A DNA stretch of 64,000 nucleotides from SABI01 sp963677695 (GCA_963677695.2 CAXXUJ010000002.1:310001-374000), one strand, 5' to 3'; shown: positions 24,436 to 34,536, numbered from the stretch's first letter. Program-made: numbers and translations. Notes: generated from the sequence alone by a model not told the origin.

Positions 24436-25116
24436 ATGCTCTGGAGACGAGGCTATCTCATTCTTCTTCTCCTTGCTATCCTCCTCTCTTCGTGTGCTGA
24501 ACAACCTTTCAGTATTGATTCTGTATCACTCACAGACTCCGTTGTCTTCACCACCGTCGATACCCTCGCCTTCACCCAGAGTGGACTGGCTTTGACAGTC
24601 TACTCTGAAGATCTTCAGGAAGGGAAGGAATATCAGGTGAGAGTGGAAAGTCCTTCCCTTGGCCCCTCCTCTGGGATCTATACATGGGAGAAGATGATCA
24701 CGCCGCAAAAGGACGGTAACGTTCTCTCCCTCATATTCAATGACCTTCTCATGCCTGGAGAGACGCCGCTTCCCTCAGGTGAGTATCATATGGAGATCCT
24801 GAATGATGAGGGTGTATCGGCTCAGTATGCATGGACACGGAAAACATCTGAAGTTCTTCCATTCGAAGATGGGGCTATCACCCTGCATACCGAAGGAAAC
24901 GATGTTCAGGTGACCACAGCATTCACAGATGATATCGAATGGTTCGGTACGGTCAGTACCAATGGACGGGATGTGAAGATATCATCAGAACAACCTGTCG
25001 TGAGCGTACCTGAAATGGGATCGGTACAGGTGACCCTTTCCTACTGGGATGAGAAGCGAAACCTGTTAGTCACTCACCGACTCTCGAGTCATACGATTCT
25101 TCCAACAGATCTGTAG
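24436..25116 (+). CDS. Lipoprotein of unknown function
   Basis: 226 residues. Lipoprotein signal with a lipobox Cys in LLAILLSSCAEQ, then a beta-rich region without a family I recognise. The 3' end runs 28 bases into the 3' end of mutL on the other strand. It follows the acyltransferase gene by two bases and is the last gene of that operon, so a role in envelope lipid handling is possible but unproven. Confidence 0.7.
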   Translation: MLWRRGYLILLLLAILLSSCAEQPFSIDSVSLTDSVVFTTVDTLAFTQSGLALTVYSEDLQEGKEYQVRVESPSLGPSSGIYTWEKMITPQKDGNVLSLIFNDLLMPGETPLPSGEYHMEILNDEGVSAQYAWTRKTSEVLPFEDGAITLHTEGNDVQVTTAFTDDIEWFGTVSTNGRDVKISSEQPVVSVPEMGSVQVTLSYWDEKRNLLVTHRLSSHTILPTDL

Positions 25117-26891
25117 AGCGATTCCTTTGTTATCTCTATGACAAAATTCCTTCCATGAGGGCACACCGGGTGATCGAGAGCGAACACCTTTTCCAGCAGC
25201 TTAATCGCCTGATTTACATCAATCGCATCACCTTCCTTGATCGCTTTTCTGCAGGAGGCTGTCGCGAACAGGAGTTTATGCAGTTCCTCCACCGTTCCTG
25301 AACTGAAGGACTGGATGGATGAGATCAGCTCACTCTCCACTTCCCTGTAATGAGGTATCGTGGCTTCTATTTCCCACAGGAGATCATTCTTGCGCTTGAG
25401 ATGAATGCCAAGGCTTCTATACATATCGCTGTGCTGCTGAAGGAATTCATCAATAGCTCTCTCCACTTCAAATTCCACAGGTATCATCAGGGGTTGTATC
25501 CCGTCATATTTCTTCATCTCATCATAGAGTATCCGTTCATGAGCAGCATGTTGGTCTACAAGGTAGAGAGATTCTCCCCGTTCTACTAAAAGAAAGAGAG
25601 AGAATATCTGACCGTGGTAGATGAATGAAGGTTCTTCTTCACCGGCTTTCTCTTGCTGTTGGTCCCCTTTTGAAAAAATATCCTTCGCCTTCTCAAACCA
25701 GGCCGGATCCCGAGGTTGAGTCCCTGCAGGCGTGGCATGTGCAGAGTGGGACGGGGAGTGGTATGAAGAAGATGTGTGAGCAGGAGGGGTAAAAGAAGGG
25801 GCAGAGGCGAAATAGGAAGGTTCCTCATCACGTGATATGAAAAGGGGATGGGCATCCTGCTGCGCAATGGGTGCCGTCTGGGTCGTATAATGGTTGAGCT
25901 GAAGATTCTGCTGTATGAGCGTGACGAGCTGATGATGGATGTCGGCTCTGTTTCGAATCTTCACTTCCCTCTTTGCAGGGTGTATGTTGAAATCGACAAG
26001 GTCAGGGACCACTGTGATATAGACATAACAGTAGGGGAAGGCTCCGCCTGGGAGATATGGGTCATACCCGTAGGTGACCGCCTGAACGAGTGAATATTCA
26101 TCGACAATCCTGTTGTTGACGAATATCTGAATATATTTCCTGTCAGTCCTATAGGTGCTCTCCTGGGTTCCGATCACATCTATACTGAAATGCTCTCCCT
26201 GCTCATGCATGTGCAGAATTTCAGAGGCGACTATATCACGATTGTCCTTGAGTACATGCAGTATTCTCTCTTTGAGGGAGCATGGGGGAAGGAACAGTGA
26301 TTCCTTCCCGTTATGCGTCAAGGAAAAGGATACACCGGGGAAAGCAAGCGCTTTCTCGACAATCGCGCTTTTCACCATCCGCGCTTCACTTGATGGGCGT
26401 TTGAGGAAGAGGCGTCGTGCAGGAATTTCTTCAAAGAGATCCTTTACTTCGACGATGGTCCCTTTCGTCGGACCTCCAGGAATGACATCGGAAAATGTAT
26501 TCCCATGAATGGAAATTGAGGCACCCATAGAACCGCTCTGCGTAGAAGATATGGTGAGGTGTGCGCCTGCAGCGATACTGTAAAGGGCTTCGCCACGAAA
26601 TCCGAGCGTGTGAAGAGTATCGAAATCAGCGAGGGTGCGTACTTTGCTGGTGGCATGTGAGTGGGCGATGACTTTCAAGTCTTCAGGATGTATGCCCGTA
26701 CCGTTATCGATCACCTTGATCAGTGAGATTCCACCCTCTTCTATAACGACGGAGATGGATGAAGATGAAGCATCAAGAGCATTGTCTATCAGTTCTCTCA
26801 CCACCGAAGCTGGTCTGTCAATCACCTCACCGGCAGCAATACGCTGAGCGACAAGGGGATCTAGAAGATGAACTCGTTTCTGTTGATTCAT
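25089..26891 (-). CDS. mutL: DNA mismatch repair protein MutL
   Basis: 600 residues. GHKL ATPase N-terminus: IAAGEVIDRPASVVREL, IDNGTGI and TLGFRGEAL. A variable linker follows from about 335 to 410, then the C-terminal endonuclease domain with the metal motif VDQHAAHERILYDE and CPHGRN. So this MutL is of the nicking type found in bacteria lacking MutH. It matches MutS-coupled repair; mutS is not in this window. Its 3' end overlaps the converging lipoprotein gene. Confidence 0.96.
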   Translation of the reverse strand: MNQQKRVHLLDPLVAQRIAAGEVIDRPASVVRELIDNALDASSSSISVVIEEGGISLIKVIDNGTGIHPEDLKVIAHSHATSKVRTLADFDTLHTLGFRGEALYSIAAGAHLTISSTQSGSMGASISIHGNTFSDVIPGGPTKGTIVEVKDLFEEIPARRLFLKRPSSEARMVKSAIVEKALAFPGVSFSLTHNGKESLFLPPCSLKERILHVLKDNRDIVASEILHMHEQGEHFSIDVIGTQESTYRTDRKYIQIFVNNRIVDEYSLVQAVTYGYDPYLPGGAFPYCYVYITVVPDLVDFNIHPAKREVKIRNRADIHHQLVTLIQQNLQLNHYTTQTAPIAQQDAHPLFISRDEEPSYFASAPSFTPPAHTSSSYHSPSHSAHATPAGTQPRDPAWFEKAKDIFSKGDQQQEKAGEEEPSFIYHGQIFSLFLLVERGESLYLVDQHAAHERILYDEMKKYDGIQPLMIPVEFEVERAIDEFLQQHSDMYRSLGIHLKRKNDLLWEIEATIPHYREVESELISSIQSFSSGTVEELHKLLFATASCRKAIKEGDAIDVNQAIKLLEKVFALDHPVCPHGRNFVIEITKESLYRSVGRIV

Positions 26892-26907
26892 GGCTCTACC
26901 TTACCAG

Positions 26908-26938
26908 AAAAATGAACCCCTCGCCAATGGAGGGGTTC
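26908..26938 (-). terminator. Terminator of the 1,619-residue envelope protein gene
   Basis: Read on the minus strand, GAACCCCTC (26938-26930) pairs with GAGGGGTTC (26922-26914) around a 7-base loop, followed by ATTTTT (26913-26908). It separates this gene from mutL, which follows on the same strand. Confidence 0.8.
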
Positions 26939-26967
26939 GAATCTACGTGAATATCATGAACAGAGCA

Positions 26968-29900
26968 TCAGAATGCAAGGTTCATGCCGAAGGTCAGGAA
27001 CGGGGAGGTCGATACTGCGGTAACACCGTTATAGGTTGTACTATCGGCAGTGAAGGTGGTATGGGTTCCAGCCTGAGCGTGCAGCTCAAGGTTATCCATG
27101 CTGTAGGTTGCTCCTACACGTGCATAGCTGTCGTTGGAAGTTACGAGTGCGGTTACCATGTCGACGATCGTTCCGGAAGAATTCAGGATATCTGAGCTGA
27201 TCGTTGCCATCAGACCACGTCTGATGTACTCGGCATCAAAGGTGAAGTCTCCGACTGCCATTGATGCTTTAATCTGAGCCAGATCGTTTTCCTTATCCAT
27301 TGTGAGTTCCTTGGAAACAGGAATCATATAGGATCCGCTGATATCAATGATATCATTCGTCCATGCAAGGTCAGCTGAAGCTTCAAAATCGATTCCGTCT
27401 GAAGCATAGGTGCCTGTGTAGATATCGTCGAACGTACTGATCAATGAGCTGCGTTCTCTCAGGTAGAGACCGTTATACATATTCTGTGACAGAGCACCGC
27501 GTTCCATACTTGCACCGAAGGATGCTGTGAGGTTTTTCGATGTATAGTCAAGTCCGCCATAGACAAGGTAGTTGTCCATCTTTGTGAGGAGGGTAGACTG
27601 TGAACCATCGTACGACATGATATTGAATCCGTTATCTCTTCCGTATCCGATCATGCCTGTTCCCTGCATGTAGAAGGAAAGGCCATCATCATTGTCTCCG
27701 AAGATCGGGAGGTCAAGACCGAGGGTAGGAATTGCATACGCTCGCTTTGCCCCGGTTGAGAGGTCAGCCTCAACAAGTGAGGAGAGAGAAATCTCAGCCT
27801 TATAGGAAGAGAACGGTATGAATGAGATTCCGGCATCTGCAAACTGCACCATGCTCAGGTTGTTCACATATGCGTAGGCATCAAATGACTCTGTATTTAC
27901 CTGAGCTCTCATTGCCAGCTGCTTCTGCAGATCAGCATCGACTGTGGAATCAATATTCTTTGCTATAACACCTGAGGAATAGTTTGTATCCCGTGACAGT
28001 TCAAGGAAGAACATATCCTCTTCCTGTCCGAATCTCACATGGTCGACGAGGGCTGCCGCATCACTTACGATATCATAGATCGAGAGGTAGGTAGACTCTG
28101 TATCTGCTCCGAAGGTGAACGGGCCGTTCACGCTATGTGTGTAGATGGAATAGTCGCTCGGATCAAATGTGAGGTAGGGTGCGATTGCTGCAGAGAACCC
28201 TTCTTTCTCGTATCCGAAATAGGGGGTCACAGACATAAGAGAAAGATCCGAAGCAGATCGGTATCCCTTGTGCACATCAACTGACAGACCGTAGCTCAAC
28301 GGTGAAGATTCTGAAGCTGCCTGGTCTTCCTGAGAATCCGCTGCAGCGATTTCTGCATCGGCGAGTTTACCGAAGGTGAACTCACTGCCCACCTTCACGC
28401 TTGCATCTCCATCTGTAGTGTAAAGGAGATCAGCATAGAGTTCTGCAAACCCGAGTTTGACCGATAACGAGGCATATGGCTGTGCAAGACCGTCTTCAAT
28501 CAGGAATGCATAGATATCTGAAAGTAGTCCTTCAGCTCCCGAGTTCATTGCAAGCAGATCGCTCAGTCCAGAGGAGAAACCGACTCTCTGCAGTCCTACT
28601 GATCCCTTTACCGTTCCGTTGTCATACGATACACCTGCGCTGAATACATCAGCATTGGTACCTGCTGCATCATTGAGATCGAGGATCCTTGAGAAATCAT
28701 ACGGTACGGGCACTGAGAGAGATGCATCAAGAGAAAGTTTTTCTCCCTTATAACTTGCATCTGCCGCAATTACGATGTAGGGGCTTCCCTCTTCGATCAT
28801 TCTTGTTCCTGAATAAGCAGTGGAGTTGAGTGAACCGAGAGCGAGGAGAGGATCATCGTCATTGACCAGTGCTCCAGTCAGTTTCATCTCGAGTGCGTTG
28901 AATCTCAGATCAACACCTGCTGCGGCCTGGAAGTTGGGGAATTTCGCAGAGATATGAGAGCCAGATGAATCATAGACGGGGGTGATTGAGAAGGGTGAGA
29001 CATCAAGAGTAGTTGTGAGTCCCATGAAAAGTGACGTGCTTTGTGTTCGTGTATCACTCAGTGTGTACCGTGCATCAAGTGTCGGATAAGCAGTGATCGT
29101 ACTCCTTGATCTGTCAGTGTTGACAAGTGATCCGAGTCCGAGGGTGAAGGCCTTCCCAAAATCGTAGGTGAATCTCAGCCCGCCGGTCTGTGTTGAACCT
29201 TCTGCAATTGCATTCAGGTAGAGGTCATCAGCAAATGCTTCGAAACCGAAAGACCCGATCTTTGCCTTCGTGTAGAAGCCCATCTTCTCTTCGAAGAGGG
29301 AGTTCTGCACTGCATAATTGTTTACAAGGTAACCATCACCGAAGGTAATCGGTGTATGGTCGTCCATGACGATATAGAACGGATCAGATTCATCTCCGTA
29401 ATAGAAGTAATCGATAAAACTGAGTACGCTCTGTGCTGTTGTCAGCATTCCTTCATCAAAGGTCGGTACGAGGTTGTTATATTCTGATCCACGGGGATGA
29501 AGATAAGAACCGTCGGTCATGAAGTATGCCTGCAGTCCAAGCTGACCCTTCAGGAAGGTGATGAACGGTTTGACGCTGAAGCCGTCATAGGCGGGAACGT
29601 CTGCGAGTGCGTTCTGTTTCGCTGCATCGAATGAAACTCTGAGACCGTATTCGCTTACAGTCGGTGTTGTTTCCGTATCAGCTGTGATTGAAGTTTTGGT
29701 GCTGACTGTGAGGGTTTTATCTTCAGCTGCGCCTGATGCTTTTGAAGCCGGTGCTGCCTCAGCAGGAGCTGCATCAACCGCTGCCTTGGCGACAGGTTCT
29801 GCGTCCATGGTTTTTGCCGGAGCTGCTGCCGAAGCTGGTTCAACAGGAGCCATTGCAGTTTCTACAACTGTTTCAGTTGCCTTGGATGCTGCAAAAGCTG

Positions 29901-31827
29901 CCTCAGCAGAACTGATATATGTCTGTACCTGCTGATCGGCAGGAATGGAAGTGATTCCATATGCCTTAGCGATTGCAGAAGAGGATGGGTCGTTGATCAT
30001 ATCTGCATCCACCGCAAGGGCCGTAGATGAGGTAAGCATACCATCAGAGAAATTAAGTTCCACGATTCCTATGCTTGAGAGCTTCGCCCCTGCACTGACG
30101 ATGCGTGTGTTTCCTACAACGGAAATGCCGCCTTCATCGATACCGCCGATGATAAGGTCGATACCTTCAATGCTCCGTGCTATATCTGCACTGGTAATGG
30201 CACTGCCTGAGGGAATGGCACCGAGAAGAACAACAGCGTCACTCTGACTCTTCACTTCATCTACGAGAGCCTGTGCCTGAGCTGCGATCTCCTGTGAGTA
30301 GAAAATGAGTCCCGGGACCTGCTGTATAGGTGCGCTAAGACCTATGACGCCGATTCTGATTCCTTCGAGGTTATAGATCTTATAGGGGGTGAAAAGGGGA
30401 GAACCACTCGAATCAAGTGCGTTGGCAGAAAGAATATCAGTATATCCTTCCATTTCAGCGAATGCTGCTGCCTGTTCAAGATAAGCAACAGGAAGGGTGA
30501 ACTCTGCAGTTCCAGGAGCAATTGCATCATATCCTATGGTCTCGAGGACAAGAGCTGCGCTCTCTCCATTATCGAATGCTTCAATTTCACTGCCACCGAT
30601 TGTGTTTCCTGCATCAAGCAGGAGTGTTCGATCTGCTGCGCTTCTTCCCCACTGGGCAAGGGTAGCGAGTGTTGCGTATGAGATCTCAGCATCTGTAAGT
30701 GCGCCCATTCCATCGTTCGTGTGAGCAATATAGACTACATCACCAATTGTTTTTGGTTGATAGACCGGCTCAGCTGCTGGTTCAACAATTTTTTCGGCCG
30801 GAACATCTTCTGCAGCTATAGCAACAGCTGCAGCGGTAGACTCTGAAGCAGCACTTGTCACTGCTGATGCGGCAGTCACTGCAGGAGCGGCTGTGACAGC
30901 TGGAGAGGTGATCTCGGGTGTTGAAGTTTTCACAGCAGGTGCAGCGGTTTCAGGTACTGCAGCCTTGGCTGGAGCTGTCATCTCAGGGGCAGTCGTTTTA
31001 GCAGCGGGTGCCATGGTTTCTGTGACAGCTGACTTTGCGGCAGGTGCTGCTGCAACAGCCACTGTTCCAACAGTCGTTTTCTCTACCACGGTCTCTTCAA
31101 CTGCAACTGGAGTTTCTTTCTCTGCCAGCTGATAGGAAGCCGCAGGAGAAATCGGGTTGAAACCATCCTGTACTGATCCACTCGGCATGAGTGAGAGTGA
31201 TTTGCTCTCAGGATTCATTGAAAGTGCTTTGAAGGTGCTCTGTGAGAGCGGTTTTTCCTTCAGCATCGGATCTGCAAGGTCAAGATAATGGAAAGGTGAA
31301 AGCTGTGTGATTTTTCTGCTTATTGTATTTGTGACTGAGACTCCGCCTTCAAGTGAGAAGACCAGTTCTGCAATATCTGAGGAAACGAACAGCTCTGAAG
31401 TTCCTTCCGTCTTATAGATACCGATAGGGGTGGAAACTGTGAGAGAATGGGAGAAAGCAGGAGCAGTAAGGAATGAAGCAGAACCCGCGACCAGATAGTA
31501 CTGAAGGTCGTAGGTGTTGTTTGACATCACCGAAAGGATAGATTCCTTCTGAATCACTATGGTGACATCGCCGCTTCTCAGGGTGACAGGGTCCATGCCG
31601 GAAACGATGACCCAACCGTCATCGATCACCTGTGGAGGTGTTGTCTCCTCTACAGCCGATCCGCTGCCGTCAAAAAGCAGTGGAGTCTCACCGGTTCCTT
31701 CCACCACATGCAAATAGGTGTAAGCACTCGATTGCGTGCCCGCGAAGCTCTGAAGCGATCCCATCACAAGGAAAAGGATCATCACAATTGTTGTTATGCC
31801 GAATCGGGTTACAGGTTTCTTTTTCAT
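26968..31827 (-). CDS. Giant envelope protein: FecR-like region, inactive 5'-nucleotidase-like domain, beta-barrel
   Basis: 1,619 residues. A signal peptide ends near residue 30. Residues 50-200 look like a FecR-type beta domain (RSGDVTIVIQ, TPIGIYKTEGTSELFV). Residues 240-355 are an Ala/Pro/Thr/Val-rich linker of short degenerate repeats. Residues 362-650 resemble a UshA-type 5'-nucleotidase (VYIAHTNDGMGALTD, LLLDAGNTIGGS, IDLIIGGIDEGG), but the expected metal ligands are changed: TNDxHG has lost His, DAGD has become DAGN, and NHEFD and the later His residues are missing. A second Ala-rich linker spans 655-735. The rest is beta-strand-rich and ends in LTFGMNLAF with a terminal Phe, the outer-membrane barrel signature. 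It is probably a surface or periplasm-tethering protein with a non-catalytic nucleotidase fold. Confidence 0.8.
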   Translation of the reverse strand: MKKKPVTRFGITTIVMILFLVMGSLQSFAGTQSSAYTYLHVVEGTGETPLLFDGSGSAVEETTPPQVIDDGWVIVSGMDPVTLRSGDVTIVIQKESILSVMSNNTYDLQYYLVAGSASFLTAPAFSHSLTVSTPIGIYKTEGTSELFVSSDIAELVFSLEGGVSVTNTISRKITQLSPFHYLDLADPMLKEKPLSQSTFKALSMNPESKSLSLMPSGSVQDGFNPISPAASYQLAEKETPVAVEETVVEKTTVGTVAVAAAPAAKSAVTETMAPAAKTTAPEMTAPAKAAVPETAAPAVKTSTPEITSPAVTAAPAVTAASAVTSAASESTAAAVAIAAEDVPAEKIVEPAAEPVYQPKTIGDVVYIAHTNDGMGALTDAEISYATLATLAQWGRSAADRTLLLDAGNTIGGSEIEAFDNGESAALVLETIGYDAIAPGTAEFTLPVAYLEQAAAFAEMEGYTDILSANALDSSGSPLFTPYKIYNLEGIRIGVIGLSAPIQQVPGLIFYSQEIAAQAQALVDEVKSQSDAVVLLGAIPSGSAITSADIARSIEGIDLIIGGIDEGGISVVGNTRIVSAGAKLSSIGIVELNFSDGMLTSSTALAVDADMINDPSSSAIAKAYGITSIPADQQVQTYISSAEAAFAASKATETVVETAMAPVEPASAAAPAKTMDAEPVAKAAVDAAPAEAAPASKASGAAEDKTLTVSTKTSITADTETTPTVSEYGLRVSFDAAKQNALADVPAYDGFSVKPFITFLKGQLGLQAYFMTDGSYLHPRGSEYNNLVPTFDEGMLTTAQSVLSFIDYFYYGDESDPFYIVMDDHTPITFGDGYLVNNYAVQNSLFEEKMGFYTKAKIGSFGFEAFADDLYLNAIAEGSTQTGGLRFTYDFGKAFTLGLGSLVNTDRSRSTITAYPTLDARYTLSDTRTQSTSLFMGLTTTLDVSPFSITPVYDSSGSHISAKFPNFQAAAGVDLRFNALEMKLTGALVNDDDPLLALGSLNSTAYSGTRMIEEGSPYIVIAADASYKGEKLSLDASLSVPVPYDFSRILDLNDAAGTNADVFSAGVSYDNGTVKGSVGLQRVGFSSGLSDLLAMNSGAEGLLSDIYAFLIEDGLAQPYASLSVKLGFAELYADLLYTTDGDASVKVGSEFTFGKLADAEIAAADSQEDQAASESSPLSYGLSVDVHKGYRSASDLSLMSVTPYFGYEKEGFSAAIAPYLTFDPSDYSIYTHSVNGPFTFGADTESTYLSIYDIVSDAAALVDHVRFGQEEDMFFLELSRDTNYSSGVIAKNIDSTVDADLQKQLAMRAQVNTESFDAYAYVNNLSMVQFADAGISFIPFSSYKAEISLSSLVEADLSTGAKRAYAIPTLGLDLPIFGDNDDGLSFYMQGTGMIGYGRDNGFNIMSYDGSQSTLLTKMDNYLVYGGLDYTSKNLTASFGASMERGALSQNMYNGLYLRERSSLISTFDDIYTGTYASDGIDFEASADLAWTNDIIDISGSYMIPVSKELTMDKENDLAQIKASMAVGDFTFDAEYIRRGLMATISSDILNSSGTIVDMVTALVTSNDSYARVGATYSMDNLELHAQAGTHTTFTADSTTYNGVTAVSTSPFLTFGMNLAF

Positions 31828-31833
31828 ACGCTA

Positions 31834-31862
31834 AATGTACTCCAATTAGTCTTTATCTGCAA
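31834..31862 (-). promoter_or_regulatory. Promoter of the giant envelope protein gene
   Basis: On the minus strand, TTGCAG (31862-31857), a 17-base spacer, and TACATT (31839-31834). The -10 ends only six bases before the ATG. GGAG lies 12 bases before the ATG, inside the spacer, so it would not be in the mRNA if this promoter is used. Confidence 0.5.
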
Positions 31863-31915
31863 CTATCAGTCGTAATATTCATCGAGAGGAGATTACTGAT
31901 AATGTTCATATTGTA

Positions 31916-32686
31916 CTACCTTTCTATCATATAATCAAACTGATGTTGGTGTGCTGCATAGATATGTTCCCGTGCATCCCTGTCGAGATGGACGAGGGAG
32001 GAAATGATTGGTTTTATCGAGCTTCTGATATTGGTCTGATCGTACGGGCAGACCGGCTTCACAGAAGGGAAAGCGTACTCTGTGGTGATCGATCTTATTG
32101 TTGACTCATGCACCAGAATCATGGGGCGGATCACATGGAGTTTTCCCTTGAAGAACTCCTGGACCGGAAGCATGGTATGGAACGTTCCCCTCTTGGCAAG
32201 ATTCATCAGAGTGGTTTCCACCATATCATCAAGATGGTGCCCGGTAGCTATGAGAGAAAAATCGTGTTGATCAGCATACTCGAAGAGAATCCTTCTCCTG
32301 TTTCTGGAGCAGAGGTAGCAGTTGAATTCTCCCTTGAAACTTTCGGGGTACTGCTGTTCATGGAATATGGTGAAGGGAATGTTGAAATCCTTGAAAAACT
32401 TCCTCAGGTTCTTTTCCCCTTCTTCCCCGATCGGGTGTTCCTTCCAATCGATCATGAGAGCTTCCAGATGGTAGGAGACAGGCAGCCATTTCAGACGGAG
32501 TGAGAGGGCGGCAGCAAGGGCCAGAGAATCTTTCCCTCCCGAGACACTCAGGAGAACCCTGTCCCCCTCTGCGATCATCTTATGTGCATTGATCCCTTTC
32601 CCCGTCAGCTTTATGAAGCGCCTGACTCGGGGAGGGATCTTTCCCTCGATCAGCTCAGAGTAATGTTTTTCTGTATCTTCGTTCAT
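31916..32686 (-). CDS. TtcA-like tRNA thiolase (PP-loop ATPase)
   Basis: 256 residues. PP-loop SGGKDS at 49-54, CYLCSRNRR holding the CxxC iron-sulfur ligands, and the later Cys in PVCPYDQTNIR. This is the pattern of TtcA and related 2-thiolating enzymes that activate tRNA cytidine 32 with ATP. Residues ATGHHLDDMVETTLMNL fit the second family motif. It is shorter than E. coli TtcA (311 residues). It overlaps the preceding HD gene by four bases (ATGA), so they form an operon. Confidence 0.82.
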   Translation of the reverse strand: MNEDTEKHYSELIEGKIPPRVRRFIKLTGKGINAHKMIAEGDRVLLSVSGGKDSLALAAALSLRLKWLPVSYHLEALMIDWKEHPIGEEGEKNLRKFFKDFNIPFTIFHEQQYPESFKGEFNCYLCSRNRRRILFEYADQHDFSLIATGHHLDDMVETTLMNLAKRGTFHTMLPVQEFFKGKLHVIRPMILVHESTIRSITTEYAFPSVKPVCPYDQTNIRSSIKPIISSLVHLDRDAREHIYAAHQHQFDYMIER

Positions 32687-33978
32687 AGGTAATTCCTTAG
32701 TATCGCTTCAGCTTTCTCCGATTCAATATCATCTGGAGTGAAGAGTCTGAATTCTCTCAGGGAGGAGGTGAAAAGGGAAACAAGCTGCGGCGAGAAGAGC
32801 TCGCTTGATGCATGGAAAGGTCTGATCTCCTTTCCCGACTCTTCCTGGACAGGCAGGTCTGATTCGAAGGTCACTTCTTCGCTGATATCGAGCACTACCA
32901 TGAACTCTTCAAGCTGTGGGTTTATCTTCCTGAGCTCTTCATATATTTGTTTTTCCAGTTCCAGTCTTTCAATCTCGCTGCTGTACTTCTGATGATTCTC
33001 TCTTTCGCTCCTGAACGGGATGCGGACAGTTTCCTTCAGCAGATGCCCCTTCTTCACCATCGTAAAGAGAGCTGAGGAAGGGGAGGGATCGAAGGAATCC
33101 ATGAGACGTTCAAATTCAAGATCATCAAGGTGGATCAGGTTTTCATTGCTGATACTTCCAGATTCGAGAGCCTTGAGAACAGCTGTTTTTATCATAGCCG
33201 TCGCACATCGTGTTGTTGCATGCCAATAGACATACTTGTACATCAGGTATTTGGAAAACAGAAGGTGCTCGACGGCTCCGAGTGCTTTGCCCTCAATGTA
33301 GAGTTTCTCATCAGAAATACCGATATGTCTCAGAAGGTACTCTACATCCTGAACACCATAGGGGACACCGCAGTAAAAGGCGTCTCTGCAAAGGTAATCG
33401 AGTTTGTCGGGATCTAAGGTCCCGCTTAGAAGGGAGCGGTAGAAGAGTATCTGAGGATCTTCACACTTTCTTGTGGTATCTATGATCTGGCATACCGCTT
33501 CAACTGAGGTCTCTGCCTCTCCTGTTATAAGGTTGTAAAGCTCTTCATCCTGTTCTATCTTTGCAGCACCGATGATTTCATGATCAGGATGTACACAGTT
33601 CTTGAGTGCATGGGCATAAGGAAAGTGCCCTACATCATGCAGGAGCGTCGCAATGAAGAAGGCATGAATGCCCTGTATGGTAAAAGGAAAATGGCTGTCA
33701 TCAGATTCTCTACTGAGAAGCGAGAGGATCATCTGCCGTGCAATTGCATAGACTCCAAGTGAATGTTCATACCGGGTATGCTGCGCCCCTGGATAGAGCA
33801 GGTAGGCCGGTCCGAGCTGCTTCACAGCATGAAGCTTCATCATGACAGAGGACCGGGTAATCCTTTTCATCGCCACAGAGAGGGGAATATCATGATGGAT
33901 AGGGTCTCTTATAATCTCTGTCGCCTCTCTATGGAGAGTCGCAATAATACTTGGCAGGCTTTCTTTCGGTGTCATCAT
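32683..33978 (-). CDS. HD-superfamily phosphohydrolase (dGTPase/SAMHD1-like)
   Basis: 431 residues. HD motifs: GAQHTRYEHSLGVY, TLLHDVGHFPYAHAL with the His-Asp pair, and TLDPDKLDYLCRDAFYCGVPYG, a segment typical of the SAMHD1-like branch. Such proteins hydrolyse deoxynucleotide triphosphates or other phosphoesters. A strongly charged region occupies residues 325-370. The start ATGATG is at 33978 with only a weak AGGAT upstream. Substrate not determined. Confidence 0.82.
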   Translation of the reverse strand: MMTPKESLPSIIATLHREATEIIRDPIHHDIPLSVAMKRITRSSVMMKLHAVKQLGPAYLLYPGAQHTRYEHSLGVYAIARQMILSLLSRESDDSHFPFTIQGIHAFFIATLLHDVGHFPYAHALKNCVHPDHEIIGAAKIEQDEELYNLITGEAETSVEAVCQIIDTTRKCEDPQILFYRSLLSGTLDPDKLDYLCRDAFYCGVPYGVQDVEYLLRHIGISDEKLYIEGKALGAVEHLLFSKYLMYKYVYWHATTRCATAMIKTAVLKALESGSISNENLIHLDDLEFERLMDSFDPSPSSALFTMVKKGHLLKETVRIPFRSERENHQKYSSEIERLELEKQIYEELRKINPQLEEFMVVLDISEEVTFESDLPVQEESGKEIRPFHASSELFSPQLVSLFTSSLREFRLFTPDDIESEKAEAILRNYL

Positions 33979-34064
33979 GATAAAAATATCCTATAGAAAC
34001 TTCCCCTATGTGTCCACTCATTCATTTGACATAGAGAGGGCAATTACGTTACATAATCAGAAGT

Positions 34065-34511
34065 ATGAAGAAACTCTTTCTCATTCCTTCCTTCATTCTT
34101 CTCTGTTCTCTTCTCACTGCTGCTGCAGTCGAGATCCGCCTCCCTCAGATTCCTTTCAAAGGGACGATGCCTTCCCCCGACGGTGTGGGTTTTGTCGATG
34201 ATCTGTTCGCCATTGAGAAGAACGACGTTTCCTACAGACTGATTGAGGCTGTACATACACCCTACGGACTTGAGTGGACAGATGAATTCATCGATCCCCA
34301 GGTGAAAACGTCATTGGTCTACTCTCATGGGAAAGAACTTGAGATCATGAGTGGATCCCTCATTGAATCACTGCGTGTTACAACCAATATATTGAACGCA
34401 TCTGCAAGGGCCGTCTATCTTACTGAAGAAGGAGTTATGGTCACTCTGAAGAGCGTCTGGCGTGCCGGTGATGACGGGTTGTTCAGGTTGTTCTTCCTTG
34501 AACGGGAATAA
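34065..34511 (+). CDS. Small secreted protein of unknown function
   Basis: 148 residues. A signal peptide with likely cleavage after LLTAAAVE is followed by a mostly beta pattern with no motif I know. No real Shine-Dalgarno precedes the ATG at 34065. TTGACA at 34026-34031 and TTACAT (17-base spacer) or CATAAT at 34052-34057 place the transcription start within a few bases of the ATG. It diverges from the HD gene. Confidence 0.65.
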   Translation: MKKLFLIPSFILLCSLLTAAAVEIRLPQIPFKGTMPSPDGVGFVDDLFAIEKNDVSYRLIEAVHTPYGLEWTDEFIDPQVKTSLVYSHGKELEIMSGSLIESLRVTTNILNASARAVYLTEEGVMVTLKSVWRAGDDGLFRLFFLERE

Positions 34512-34536
34512 TTGAGAGGTCTTTGCAGAAATCCTC

